Shown here: positions 8,149-16,583 of the stretch, piece by piece
How positions within the stretch are numbered: the stretch's first letter is position 1
Layout: every line of letters starts with the position of its first letter
NCBI GenBank assembly: GCA_023265135.1
Contig: JAHFUM010000001.1
Span: 559,430 to 623,429, forward strand
From: Nitrosarchaeum sp.
GTDB taxonomy: Archaea > Thermoproteota > Nitrososphaeria > Nitrososphaerales > Nitrosopumilaceae
Direction of reading: 5' to 3'
Length of the DNA: 64,000 bases
The notes under the pieces: model-generated
Database searches by the model: none
What the model was told of the DNA's origin: nothing
The model's input: only the letters and a program-made list of their open reading frames with translations
Program-made: the position numbers and the translations under genes

Positions 8149-9300
8149 ATGGTACAAAATTCACTATCATTACATAAAAAATTAAGAGGAAAAATTTCTA
8201 TAACTAGCAAAATATCTCCACTAAAATTAAATGATATAAAATTAATCTATACCCCTGGAGTTGCTGAAGTATGTAAACAGATTCAACATAACAATGCTCT
8301 CAAGTATTTGTTTACATCAAAAGGAAATAATGTTGCAATAATAACTGATGGGACAAGAAATCTTGGATTAGGAAATACTGGTCCTGATGCTGCTTTGCCA
8401 GTTATGGAAGGAAAATCAGCAATATATAGTGAATTTGGAAAAATTAATGCATTTCCAATTTGTCTTAATACAACAGATAAAAATGAAATAATTCAAACAA
8501 TAAAATCAATAGAGCCCGTATTTGGCGCAATTAATCTTGAAGACATAGAATCTCCCAAGGTATTAGATATTGCACACGAATTAGAAAAAATTTTAAAAAT
8601 TCCAATATTTCATGATGATCAACATGGAACTGCAGTCGTTGTATTGGCTGCTCTGCTAAATTCATTAATAATTGTTAATAAAGAAATGAAAAATATAAAA
8701 ATTGTAATAGTTGGTTCTGGCTCGGCAGGTTACGGCATAGTAAAATTACTTCATTATTCGGGATGTAAAAATATCGTTGTGCTTGATTCACAAGGAACTA
8801 TTCATAAAGGACGCAAAGGACATATGAACAAATACAAAAAAGAGATTACAAAATTCACAAATCCTAAAGAAAAAGGTTTACTTTCTCAAGTTATTGTTAA
8901 TTCAGATGTGTTTATTGGTGTATCTGGAGTTAAAAATATCTTAAAAACATCCATGATTAAAAAAATGAGTAAAAATTCAATTGTTTTTGCTCTTACAAAT
9001 CCTGAACCTGAAGTAATTCCATCAGTTGCAAAAAAGGCTGGTGTAAAGATTATTGCAACGGGCAGTTTCAAATATCATAACAAAGTTAACAATGCAATTG
9101 TTTTCCCATACCTTATGCGAGTAATTCTTGATTTGAAAATAAAAAAAATCACCATGAAGATTCTTTATGACACTGCATATGCAATTGCAAATACAGTCAA
9201 CAAAAATAAACTATCTATAAATTACATCATACCTGAATTAGGGGATAATCTAATACAAAAGAAAATAATGAAATCTCTTTGTAGCACAAAATTAGCATAG
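8149..9300 (+). CDS. NAD(P)-dependent malic enzyme (malate dehydrogenase, decarboxylating)
   Basis: Malic enzyme converts malate to pyruvate and CO2 with reduction of NAD(P). The 383-residue protein has the substrate-domain motif IYTPGVAEVC near residue 33, TDGTRNLGLGNTGPDAALP (about 64-82), the catalytic lysine region VMEGKSAIY, the metal-binding INLEDIESP near 130, and HDDQHGTAVVVLAALLN near 155. The C-terminal half is an NAD-binding domain with GSGSAGYGI near 190. The length fits the short prokaryotic form without a phosphotransacetylase domain. It stands alone with its own promoter. In an autotroph it probably links the C4 acids of the carbon cycle with pyruvate. Cofactor preference cannot be read with confidence. 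Confidence 0.87.
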   Translation: MVQNSLSLHKKLRGKISITSKISPLKLNDIKLIYTPGVAEVCKQIQHNNALKYLFTSKGNNVAIITDGTRNLGLGNTGPDAALPVMEGKSAIYSEFGKINAFPICLNTTDKNEIIQTIKSIEPVFGAINLEDIESPKVLDIAHELEKILKIPIFHDDQHGTAVVVLAALLNSLIIVNKEMKNIKIVIVGSGSAGYGIVKLLHYSGCKNIVVLDSQGTIHKGRKGHMNKYKKEITKFTNPKEKGLLSQVIVNSDVFIGVSGVKNILKTSMIKKMSKNSIVFALTNPEPEVIPSVAKKAGVKIIATGSFKYHNKVNNAIVFPYLMRVILDLKIKKITMKILYDTAYAIANTVNKNKLSINYIIPELGDNLIQKKIMKSLCSTKLA

Positions 9301-9382
9301 TTAAAAGAAGATTTAATAAATCATTTCCAGACATATCTTCAAATTATTTATCTGTTGAAGGAAATATTCGGATATTCCCTTT

Positions 9383-10906
9383 TTATTGTGGTTCAATTGT
9401 TGCTGGAGGTTTACTAGAAATTGCATATGTTACCCACGTTACATCTTCTACCTCATTTGTAATTCTGTTACTTATTTTCTCTAGTAATTCATGTGATAAT
9501 CTAGTCCAATCTGCTGTCATTGCATCGATAGAATCTACTACTCTAATCATTACAATATTACCATATTTTCTTTCATCACCTACTACTCCAACTGCTTTAT
9601 CATCACCCACTGCAGCATACGCTTGCCATACTTTTCCATAAAGACCAGCTGCAAACAATTCATCCTCTACAATCTTACTTGCTACTTTTGATATCTGAAG
9701 TTTTTTTGGAGTCACTTCGCCGATAATTCTTACAGCCAATCCTGGTCCTGGAAATGGATGGCGCATGTAAAGTTTTTCTGGAACACCTAAAATTTTAGCT
9801 ATTTTTCTTACCTCATCTTTGTATAGATCACGTAATGGTTCTAATATTTTCAAATCAAACCGATCTGGAAGTCCACCAACATTATGATGTGATTTTATTA
9901 CTGCAGCTGGACCTTTTGAAACTCCACTCTCTATTACATCTGGATATAATGTTCCCTGTGCAAGCCATTTGAAAGGCCCGTTCTTTTCTGCAAATTCAGT
10001 AAAAACGTGGATAAACTCCTCACCTACAATCATTCTTTTTTTCTCAGGATCTTCTACACCTTTTAATTTGTTCAGAAAAACTTTGGAGGCATCGACTGAT
10101 GTAAAATTTACATTAAAGTTATTTTTGAACATCTCTTCGATTTCGTTTTCTTCATTTAATCGCAAAAGACCATTATTTACAAAAACACATTTTTGTCTAT
10201 TGCCAATTGCTTTATGAATAAGCAAAGCTACTACAGTAGAATCTATTCCTCCACTTACACCACATAAGACATTTCCCTCAATTTTTGAAATTTTTTCTAC
10301 CGTTACATCGATAAATCCTTCCATAGTCCAATCTTGTTTAGCACCACAAACTTTCAAAACAAAATTCTTGAGAATTTCTGTTCCTTGTTCTGTATGAACA
10401 ACCTCCGGATGAAACTGAATTCCATAAATTGATTTTTCTTTTGATGCAATTGCTGCCGCCTTTGCACTTTCAGTATGTCCTATGACTTTGAATCCAGGTG
10501 GAATTTGTTCTGCTTCATCACCATGACTCATCCATGCCCTAACTGATTTACCAACACCACTTAGAAGATTCTCATCACTATCAATAGTTAATACAGATGA
10601 CCCATATTCTTTGTTGGCTCTTTTTACTTTACCGCCAAATTTATTCACAATTAATTGATGCCCATAACAAATTCCAAGCAACGGTAAATTCATGTCAAAA
10701 ATTTTATTCTCTGGAACAGGAGCATCTGAATTATACACACTTGATGGACCTCCAGAAAAAATTATTCCTTTGGGATTGAGTTTTTGTAATTCCTCAGAAC
10801 TAATATCGAAAGGAACCAGCTCTGCATATACAGAAAATTCTCTAATTCTTCTACAAATCAAATGACTATACTGCGATCCAAAATCTAAAACTACAATCTT
10901 GTCCAT
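9383..10906 (-). CDS. guaA: GMP synthase (glutamine-hydrolysing) GuaA
   Basis: GuaA aminates XMP to GMP using glutamine and ATP. The 507-residue protein has both halves: a class I glutamine amidotransferase with nucleophile Cys in LGICYGHQL and the partner HPE in IQFHPEVVH, then an ATP pyrophosphatase domain with the P-loop GVSGGIDST and the C-terminal dimerisation part ending in the conserved IDAMTADW and PPATIE. In many archaea these halves are separate genes; here they are fused. The start is ATG 10906; a longer frame to 10942 would overlap the upstream gene and the protein naturally begins MDKIVVLDFG. It follows the unknown gene by 4 bases in an operon headed by the mptE-like gene. Confidence 0.96.
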   Translation of the reverse strand: MDKIVVLDFGSQYSHLICRRIREFSVYAELVPFDISSEELQKLNPKGIIFSGGPSSVYNSDAPVPENKIFDMNLPLLGICYGHQLIVNKFGGKVKRANKEYGSSVLTIDSDENLLSGVGKSVRAWMSHGDEAEQIPPGFKVIGHTESAKAAAIASKEKSIYGIQFHPEVVHTEQGTEILKNFVLKVCGAKQDWTMEGFIDVTVEKISKIEGNVLCGVSGGIDSTVVALLIHKAIGNRQKCVFVNNGLLRLNEENEIEEMFKNNFNVNFTSVDASKVFLNKLKGVEDPEKKRMIVGEEFIHVFTEFAEKNGPFKWLAQGTLYPDVIESGVSKGPAAVIKSHHNVGGLPDRFDLKILEPLRDLYKDEVRKIAKILGVPEKLYMRHPFPGPGLAVRIIGEVTPKKLQISKVASKIVEDELFAAGLYGKVWQAYAAVGDDKAVGVVGDERKYGNIVMIRVVDSIDAMTADWTRLSHELLEKISNRITNEVEDVTWVTYAISSKPPATIEPQ

Positions 10907-10910
10907 AAAA

Positions 10911-11504
10911 TCACTTTTTGAGGTTTTCAAGCATACGTGCAAGTGACCATCCGGCAGTGTTAATTATTTCATTTACTCTCTCTTTTTGCCTATAATTTTT
11001 GATAATTATTTCTCTTATATCTGAACCATTTTTGTTGATTATATAATCAATGACTGATTCCTTTTGGATTTTTCCGTTTTCTGCTTCTGCAGAATCTTTT
11101 CGTTTCATCTCTCCGATAATTCTATCAATAAAAAATGATTTGAAGGGCGGGGTATCTGCATTTATCTCCATATTCTCTTCTAAAACTATTGAGACTTGAT
11201 CAGGTGTAATGTATGCATTTGCTATAATTTTACCATCATTACCGCTTGTTATGGGAATTGAGTTTTTTTCAGATTTTTCGGCAGATACAGTTAAAATTTT
11301 TGTAGATAATTCTAAAGTTTTTGTTGCACCCAGCGCCGAAGCTTTTGTAAAACTGGATTCTTTTAACACTAAATCTAAAATTGTCAGATTTTTTTCTAAT
11401 AATTCAATGGCATTTTGATGCTTATCAATTTGTTTCACCAAACTATCTCTCATGGCAACAATGTCCTGTATTTGCTCCTCTGAGAATTTCATAATTTCTT
11501 TCAT
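10911..11504 (-). CDS. Conserved-looking protein of unknown function in the mptE-guaA operon
   Basis: I do not recognise this 197-residue protein. The N-terminal 55 residues are charged and rich in Leu, Ile, Gln and Lys in a pattern suggesting a coiled coil (QIDKHQNAIELLEKNL). The middle part (about 75-110) is lower in complexity, then comes a predicted beta/alpha segment around IIANAYITPDQVSIVLEEN and a basic helical C-terminus with IIIKNYRQKERVNEIINTAGW. There is no membrane segment or cysteine cluster. It sits 24 bases after the mptE-like gene and 4 bases before guaA, so it is cotranscribed with purine and pterin genes. The C-terminus could be a nucleic-acid or protein-binding helix bundle, but this is only inference. 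Confidence 0.75.
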   Translation of the reverse strand: MKEIMKFSEEQIQDIVAMRDSLVKQIDKHQNAIELLEKNLTILDLVLKESSFTKASALGATKTLELSTKILTVSAEKSEKNSIPITSGNDGKIIANAYITPDQVSIVLEENMEINADTPPFKSFFIDRIIGEMKRKDSAEAENGKIQKESVIDYIINKNGSDIREIIIKNYRQKERVNEIINTAGWSLARMLENLKK

Positions 11505-11528
11505 ACGGATATGGGTATTAAATGCATT

Positions 11529-12275
11529 CTAGGTAATTATAATATCGAGTTCACTATAAGATAACTTTTCAAATCCTATGATTGGGCTTGATGTGGTAAA
11601 TAACTGCGATCTTGATTTTTTTGATAACCATTCCAAGAGAAATTTGCTTTTTCTTAATTTCTTTAATTTAATTTTTCTCTCTGATATTTTTGTCTGAGAG
11701 TATTTTCCTATTTTTTTTCCAAAATCCATTCCAAATAAAATAATTTTCTTTGCATCAAAATAACTTGCAAGAAAAACTGCTCTATCTCCATCAGTAAAAC
11801 CTCCGAAATTTTGTATGTTTTTAAATGGTTTTGATTGAGTAGTACCAATACAGTTTTTAAAATTTTCTACAAGACATAATTTAGCAATATTGTCTCCATG
11901 TGCATGAACAACAAAAATTGAATTTGTCTTTCCAACTTTTATTAATGAATCTTTATCTCCATCTAAATCTGTAACAACAATGTCTGGCATGATTCCATTT
12001 TCAACTAATGGCTTTACTGCACTGTCTGCCACAATTTTTATTGTTTTTTTGAATTTCTTCAATGCTGGTATGGCTAAAGATAACGATGGACCTGCACCTA
12101 CCACAAATATTACTTTTCCTTTTATCTGTGCATTGATTTTTTTAATGGGTACAGTTTTTCTTAAAATCGAATCTAAAATAATTGCTGACTCTGTATCTTC
12201 TTTTTCATTATATTTGAATTCATGAAGAATCTCTGAATATCTTTTATTCCAACCTGAAATCATCATATGACTCAA
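11529..12275 (-). CDS. mptE: MptE-like 6-hydroxymethylpterin diphosphokinase (DUF115)
   Basis: MptE activates 6-hydroxymethyl-7,8-dihydropterin with a diphosphate from ATP, replacing bacterial FolK. The 248-residue protein contains the family core: FVVGAGPSLSLAIP near residue 54, IVADSAVKPLVENGIMPDIVVTDLDGD near 83-109 (split here as motif positions) and VVHAHGDN near 124, with TDGDRAVFLA near 163 and LFGMDFG near 180. It diverges from folP with the two longest frames only one base apart, and MptE and dihydropteroate synthase act in consecutive steps, which supports the call. Three in-frame ATG codons (12275, 12266, 12263) are possible starts; a shorter one would leave more promoter space. 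Confidence 0.8.
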   Translation of the reverse strand: MSHMMISGWNKRYSEILHEFKYNEKEDTESAIILDSILRKTVPIKKINAQIKGKVIFVVGAGPSLSLAIPALKKFKKTIKIVADSAVKPLVENGIMPDIVVTDLDGDKDSLIKVGKTNSIFVVHAHGDNIAKLCLVENFKNCIGTTQSKPFKNIQNFGGFTDGDRAVFLASYFDAKKIILFGMDFGKKIGKYSQTKISERKIKLKKLRKSKFLLEWLSKKSRSQLFTTSSPIIGFEKLSYSELDIIIT

Positions 12276-12276
12276 A

Positions 12277-13164
12277 TTGGTATGGTTTATGATAAATCAT
12301 GTGAATAAGCTTGGAAATGTAGGCGTGGGAGGCAAAAACCCAGTTAGAGTAATGGGCATTTTAAACACCAGTCCTGAATCATTTTACAAAAAATCAATTA
12401 AAACAACAAAGCAGCAAATTACAACTACAATAAAACAAATGGAAATTGATGGGGCAGATTTTATTGATGTTGGTGGAATGTCCACTGCTCCATATCTGTC
12501 AACAATAGTATCTGAAAAAATAGAATTGCAAAGAATTCTAAATGCAGTTAAGATTATTCAAAATGTGTCCAATCTTCCAATATCTGTTGATACCTGTAGG
12601 GCAAATGTTGCAAAATCTGCTTTAGAACATGGGGTTAAAATAATCAATGATATTTCTGGATTAAAATATGATACTAAAATGATTGATGTCATTAGAGAAT
12701 ATGGACCATCACTTATTTTATGTGCTTATGATTCAAAGACAGTAGTCGGTAATACACAATCAACTAAAAATCTTCTCAAAGACAGTCTAAAAATTGCAAA
12801 AACTGCCGGAATTTCACCAAGTAAGATTGTTTTGGATCCTGCCATTGGCTTTTTTAGAAAATCTGGAAAGGGATATTTTTTTACAAAAATTAAATCTGAT
12901 TGGTTAGAAAGAGATCTATCTATTATTCAAAATTTAAAATCAATCAAACAACAATACCCAATTTTGATCTCTGTTTCAAATAAATCCTTTATTGGAAAAC
13001 TATTAGAAAAGGAAAATCCATCCGATCGATTATTTGGATCTCTTGCTGCCGAGGTTGTATCTGTTCTTAACGGTGCCGATATAATTCGTACTCATAATGT
13101 AGCAGAAACAAGAGATGCTGTAATAGTTGCAGAAAAACTATCTAGAAGACACAAAGGCTTATAA
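12277..13164 (+). CDS. folP: Dihydropteroate synthase FolP-like
   Basis: The family condenses activated hydroxymethyl dihydropterin with an aromatic amine (p-aminobenzoate or a derivative) to make the pteroate core. The 295-residue TIM-barrel protein shows MGILNTSPESF near residue 26, the pterin-binding GADFIDVGGMSTAP near 60, SVDTCRANVA near 106, INDISGL near 125, ILDPAIGF-like VLDPAIGFF near 183 and the closing RTHNVAETRDAV. Possible starts are ATG 12277, ATG 12289 and GTG 12301; the later ones leave room for a promoter in the tight divergent gap with the mptE-like gene. IMP dehydrogenase follows on the same strand by 30 bases. Whether the product is folate or a methanopterin-type cofactor cannot be decided here. 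Confidence 0.88.
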   Translation: MVWFMINHVNKLGNVGVGGKNPVRVMGILNTSPESFYKKSIKTTKQQITTTIKQMEIDGADFIDVGGMSTAPYLSTIVSEKIELQRILNAVKIIQNVSNLPISVDTCRANVAKSALEHGVKIINDISGLKYDTKMIDVIREYGPSLILCAYDSKTVVGNTQSTKNLLKDSLKIAKTAGISPSKIVLDPAIGFFRKSGKGYFFTKIKSDWLERDLSIIQNLKSIKQQYPILISVSNKSFIGKLLEKENPSDRLFGSLAAEVVSVLNGADIIRTHNVAETRDAVIVAEKLSRRHKGL

Positions 13165-13194
13165 TCCATCTTTGACCATCTTTACAAGGTTTAA

Positions 13195-14628
13195 TTGGAA
13201 TTCAAAGAAGGATTAACTTTTGATGATGTTCTTCTCGTACCCAAATATTCTGATATTACTAGCAGATCTCAAACTAATCTAAGCACAAAATTATCACGTA
13301 ACATCTCAATTAACATTCCATTTGTTAGCGCAAACATGGATACCGTTACTGAATCTGCAATGGCAGTAGCTATGGCCCGAGCTGGAGGAATAGGAATTAT
13401 TCACAGATTTTTGACAATTAAAGAACAAGCAAATGAAGTTCTCAAAGTCAAAAGATCTGGAAGTGTGATGATTGAAAATCCATATGTTATTCATCATGAT
13501 AAAACTGTTCAAGATGCAATAAATTATGCTGAAGAAAAAGAAATTTCAGGTCTTTTAGTTATTGATTCTAATTCTAAATTGGTTGGAATAGTTACTGACA
13601 GAGATTTGTTATTTGAAACTGATACCACTCATCTTATCAAAGATGTTATGACTAAAAATGTTGTAACCGGTAAACCTGGTGTGAGTTTGGATGAAGCCAA
13701 GAAAATTTTACATCAACACAGAATTGAAAAACTACCTATTGTTGATGAATCTGGTCTTATTAAAGGTCTGATTACAAGCAAAGACATTACAAATATTGAA
13801 GATTATCCTTCTGCATCAAAAGATAAGAAAGGAAGACCTCTTGTTGGAGCCGCTGTAGGTGTAAAGGGAGATTTTATGGAAAGAACAGAATCTTTGTTAG
13901 AAGCAGGTGCTGATGTGCTAGTTGTCGATATAGCTCATGGTCATAGTGAAAATGCCATTAACACGATTCGAAATATCAAAAAAGCATTTCCTAAATGTGA
14001 ATTAATTGCTGGAAATATTGCAACTGCACAAGGTGCTGAGGATCTAATCAAAGCAGGAGTAGACGCAGTTAAGGTTGGTGTAGGTTCTGGATCAATTTGT
14101 ATTACTAGAGTAATTACTGGTTCTGGAGTACCACAACTATCTGCAGTAATGGACTGTGCCAAGATTGGAAAAGATTACGGTATTCCAATTATTTCTGATG
14201 GTGGGACTAGAACTTCTGGTGATGCAACTAAAGCATTGGCTGCTGGTGCATCTTCTGTAATGATAGGTAGCATGCTTGGAGGAACAGACGAATCGCCAGG
14301 AACAGTATTGACAAAAAATGGTAAGCGTTTTAAGATATATCGTGGAATGGCCTCACTTGGAGCATCTTTAGGAAGAAAATCAAAAGAAACAGGAACTATT
14401 TCGTTTGATGAAGATCTTAATGATTATGTTGCAGAAGGTGTAGAAGCAATGGTTCCATACAAAGGAACAGTAACTGATATTCTAAAACAATTGACTGGTG
14501 GTGTGCGTTCAGGATTGAGTTATTGTGGTGCACATACAATTCCACAAATGCAAGCAAATGCAGAATTTATCAAAATGTCTAGGGCTGGATTTGCTGAAAG
14601 TCAACCACATGACGTCTCTTTAATGTAG
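13195..14628 (+). CDS. guaB: IMP dehydrogenase GuaB
   Basis: GuaB oxidises IMP to XMP with NAD, the committed step of guanine nucleotide synthesis. The 477-residue protein opens with [15 protein letters not shown], has two CBS domains inserted at about residues 90-205 ([11 protein letters not shown] and [14 protein letters not shown] mark their ends), the catalytic Cys loop [18 protein letters not shown] near residue 302, the flap region and the [12 protein letters not shown] element near the C-terminus. The start is TTG 13195, since the protein naturally begins with [10 protein letters not shown]. It lies 30 bases after folP, in the same transcription unit, opposite guaA, which performs the next step. 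Confidence 0.96.
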   Translation: MEFKEGLTFDDVLLVPKYSDITSRSQTNLSTKLSRNISINIPFVSANMDTVTESAMAVAMARAGGIGIIHRFLTIKEQANEVLKVKRSGSVMIENPYVIHHDKTVQDAINYAEEKEISGLLVIDSNSKLVGIVTDRDLLFETDTTHLIKDVMTKNVVTGKPGVSLDEAKKILHQHRIEKLPIVDESGLIKGLITSKDITNIEDYPSASKDKKGRPLVGAAVGVKGDFMERTESLLEAGADVLVVDIAHGHSENAINTIRNIKKAFPKCELIAGNIATAQGAEDLIKAGVDAVKVGVGSGSICITRVITGSGVPQLSAVMDCAKIGKDYGIPIISDGGTRTSGDATKALAAGASSVMIGSMLGGTDESPGTVLTKNGKRFKIYRGMASLGASLGRKSKETGTISFDEDLNDYVAEGVEAMVPYKGTVTDILKQLTGGVRSGLSYCGAHTIPQMQANAEFIKMSRAGFAESQPHDVSLM

Positions 14629-14663
14629 TTAATTTTTTAAGCAGTATACTAAATCATTCTTTT

Positions 14664-15128
14664 GTGTTATCAAAGACAACTGTTATTGGAATTATTGTAG
14701 GTAGTGCTCTTATTGGAATTGGAGCATATTCTCTGATTTCTGACATTGGGTTACATACAAGACAAGTAGATGAAACATTTGCTGTAGGAGAATCTACCTC
14801 ATATCAAATTTCTGCAAGTGAACATGCAAAACAGTATATGAAGATCACAGGAGAGAAATTTGATCTTAAATTATCCAGTCCTGGTGAACTTCAAATACCA
14901 AAAACATCCTATACCAAAGAAGTCATTTTGGAGTGGACTCATCTAAAAGATGGAATTACTGTAATAAATCTTCAAAACACAGGTCCTTCTGAATTAAAAG
15001 TAGATGCAACATTGGAACTATCAGTTGATCCTATTTCATCCACACATCATGTGATACTAGTCATTTCGGGTATGGTAATTATTGGATTTAGTATGGGTTT
15101 TACTTTACGAAAGCCAAAAGGATTCTAG
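14664..15128 (+). CDS. Unknown protein with two terminal membrane helices
   Basis: I do not recognise this 154-residue protein. It has an N-terminal hydrophobic helix (about residues 5-25, VIGIIVGSALIGIGAYSLI) and a second near the C-terminus (about 128-147, VILVISGMVIIGFSMGF) followed by a basic RKPKGF tail, so both ends probably face the cytoplasm and about 100 residues lie outside. The outer part looks beta-rich, alternating hydrophobic and polar residues, without cysteines. The start is GTG 14664. It follows guaB by 35 bases and converges with the pheA gene, overlapping it by 4 bases. The topology is common in small thaumarchaeal envelope proteins; no function is assigned. Confidence 0.7.
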   Translation: MLSKTTVIGIIVGSALIGIGAYSLISDIGLHTRQVDETFAVGESTSYQISASEHAKQYMKITGEKFDLKLSSPGELQIPKTSYTKEVILEWTHLKDGITVINLQNTGPSELKVDATLELSVDPISSTHHVILVISGMVIIGFSMGFTLRKPKGF

Positions 15129-15940
15129 TTTAGTTTTGCTGAAGGATAAGAACCTAGAATTTTCATAAATAATGTTTCATGATTAATTTTCTCTAACATC
15201 TCTGAAATTCTTGGATTTTTTGCATGACCTTCAAAATCCACATAGAAATTATACTCCCACGTATTCGTCTTTGTTGGCCGTGACTCAATTTTAGTCAAAT
15301 TTACATTGTAATTATGAAAATTTTCTATTATTCTGTGAAGAGAACCAGGTTCATGCTTTATGGAAAAAATTATTGATGTTTTATCCTTTCCAGTTTCTTC
15401 TTTTTTACTTTTTGATAATATCAAAAATCTAGTGTAGTTATTCAAATTATTTGCAATGCCTTCTACTATTATAGGCACATTGTAAATCTCTGATGCATCC
15501 TTGCTGGCAATGGATGCTATGTTTTTTTTGTTTAACTCTTTGATAATTTTTACACTTCCTGCTGTATCATATGTGGGAACTGTTTTCATGTTATGTTTTT
15601 GAATAAAATCTCTACATTGTCCTAACGCTTGTGGATGAGAATATACTGTATCTGTCTCTTCTAAAGTTCCATTTCCTATCAAACAATGTTCTATTCTATG
15701 ATAAATCTCACCTACTGCATTTAGTGATGTTGAATACAACAAATCGTAACTTTCTCCAACACTACCTTCCAATGAATTTTCTACTGGCAAAATAGAATAC
15801 TCTGTCTTGTCCTGCGTAGTATTTTCTAAAACTTCTGCAAAGGTTGGAAGAGGAACAGTTTGAATTTCAATGTTAAAAAATGCTCTAGATGCTCCTTCAC
15901 TATATGCCCCTCGTTCACCTTGGAACGAAACACGTGTCAT
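15125..15940 (-). CDS. pheA: Prephenate dehydratase PheA
   Basis: This enzyme converts prephenate to phenylpyruvate in phenylalanine synthesis. The 271-residue protein has the two-lobed dehydratase domain: FQGERGAYSEGASRAFF at the start, LPVENSLEGSV near residue 50, a CL-containing region near 87, and the essential TRF triad in NNYTRFLIL near residue 168. An ACT domain follows (about 183-262) with EPGSLHRIIENF and the ESRPTKTNTW segment that in the family binds phenylalanine for feedback inhibition. There is no chorismate mutase domain. It begins 3 bases after the csl4 gene ends on the same strand, so it is probably the second gene of that transcript. Confidence 0.94.
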   Translation of the reverse strand: MTRVSFQGERGAYSEGASRAFFNIEIQTVPLPTFAEVLENTTQDKTEYSILPVENSLEGSVGESYDLLYSTSLNAVGEIYHRIEHCLIGNGTLEETDTVYSHPQALGQCRDFIQKHNMKTVPTYDTAGSVKIIKELNKKNIASIASKDASEIYNVPIIVEGIANNLNNYTRFLILSKSKKEETGKDKTSIIFSIKHEPGSLHRIIENFHNYNVNLTKIESRPTKTNTWEYNFYVDFEGHAKNPRISEMLEKINHETLFMKILGSYPSAKLN

Positions 15941-15943
15941 TTC

Positions 15944-16495
15944 TTACTCTCTCAGCTTTACGAAATCACTGTTACCATAATTTATTGAAAGTTTTCTTTC
16001 ATCAATCCAAGCACATTCTGTACATTTTATGGCATCGCGCATTTGGACTATTTTTCCTCCACACTTTCTACATTTTGTAAATAATACGCCTAAATGTGGT
16101 TCCTCAATTGATGCATGAATTGTACCATTTAGGTGATTTAGGATCTTTAATGTAACGATATCGTTTACCAAAGCCACATTCTTTTTTCGAAGATTTCTTG
16201 TTGAACATACACATTCAACTTTTGATGTTGTTGGTTTACCGTTAATGTAATCAATTGACACTGCTATCATAGAAGACATAACTGCAGCTACCGTTCCTAT
16301 TATGACATCTCCGACTTTAGGAATAGATATCATCTTTGGATGTTTTATGTTTGCAACCCGTGATTCCTTATCAAGATCTGTTCTACCCACTGCTGCTGCA
16401 CGAACCATGTCTCCATCGTCAAAAGCATTGTATCCTGCTTCATATTCTTCGATTGATGCTATTTTATCTCCAGGCAATGCAGCAATTTCAGACAT
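15944..16495 (-). CDS. csl4: Exosome RNA-binding subunit Csl4
   Basis: Csl4 is a cap subunit of the archaeal exosome, guiding RNA into the Rrp41/Rrp42 ring. The 183-residue protein has the N-terminal Csl4 domain opening with LPGDKIASIEEYEAG, a central S1-like domain (about residues 60-140, GDVIIGTVAAVMSSMIAVSI) and a C-terminal zinc ribbon with CRKCGGKI and CTECAW (about 147-168). It leads a minus-strand pair with pheA, a pairing with no obvious functional logic. It diverges from the MDR reductase gene across 88 bp that contain a 9-bp inverted repeat. Confidence 0.93.
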   Translation of the reverse strand: MSEIAALPGDKIASIEEYEAGYNAFDDGDMVRAAAVGRTDLDKESRVANIKHPKMISIPKVGDVIIGTVAAVMSSMIAVSIDYINGKPTTSKVECVCSTRNLRKKNVALVNDIVTLKILNHLNGTIHASIEEPHLGVLFTKCRKCGGKIVQMRDAIKCTECAWIDERKLSINYGNSDFVKLRE

Positions 16496-16517
16496 GCTGT
16501 GTTTTTTGGTGTTATGA

Positions 16518-16526
16518 TTATAATTG
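16518..16526 (-). promoter_or_regulatory. TATA-box candidate for csl4-pheA
   Basis: On the minus strand the sequence is AATTATAAT, centred about 27 bp upstream of the csl4 ATG at 16495. Confidence 0.45.
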
Positions 16527-16568
16527 TTTGTGGTTTAATACGCCCTTGACAAATCATATAACCACAAA
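16527..16568. promoter_or_regulatory. 9-bp inverted repeat in the csl4/reductase divergent promoter
   Basis: The arms TTTGTGGTT (16527-16535) and AACCACAAA (16560-16568) are perfectly complementary and separated by 24 bases. The right arm abuts the reductase TATA element (16554-16561) and the left arm lies just upstream of the csl4 TATA element. This is where an archaeal regulator would bind to control either gene. Confidence 0.45.
16554..16561 (+). promoter_or_regulatory. TATA-box candidate for the MDR reductase gene
   Basis: TCATATAA is centred about 27 bp before ATG 16584. It overlaps the right arm of the local inverted repeat by two bases. Confidence 0.45.
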
Positions 16569-16583
16569 AAATTCAAAACAATC

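Noticed and set aside
9383..10942. Extended GMP synthase start at 10942
   Set aside because: The extra 12 residues overlap the upstream gene's end; the family start MDKIVVLDFG at 10906 fits better.
12277..12300. Frameshift or misassembly in the tight mptE/folP divergent gap
   Set aside because: Both proteins are full length from later in-frame starts; the closeness only reflects the longest frames.
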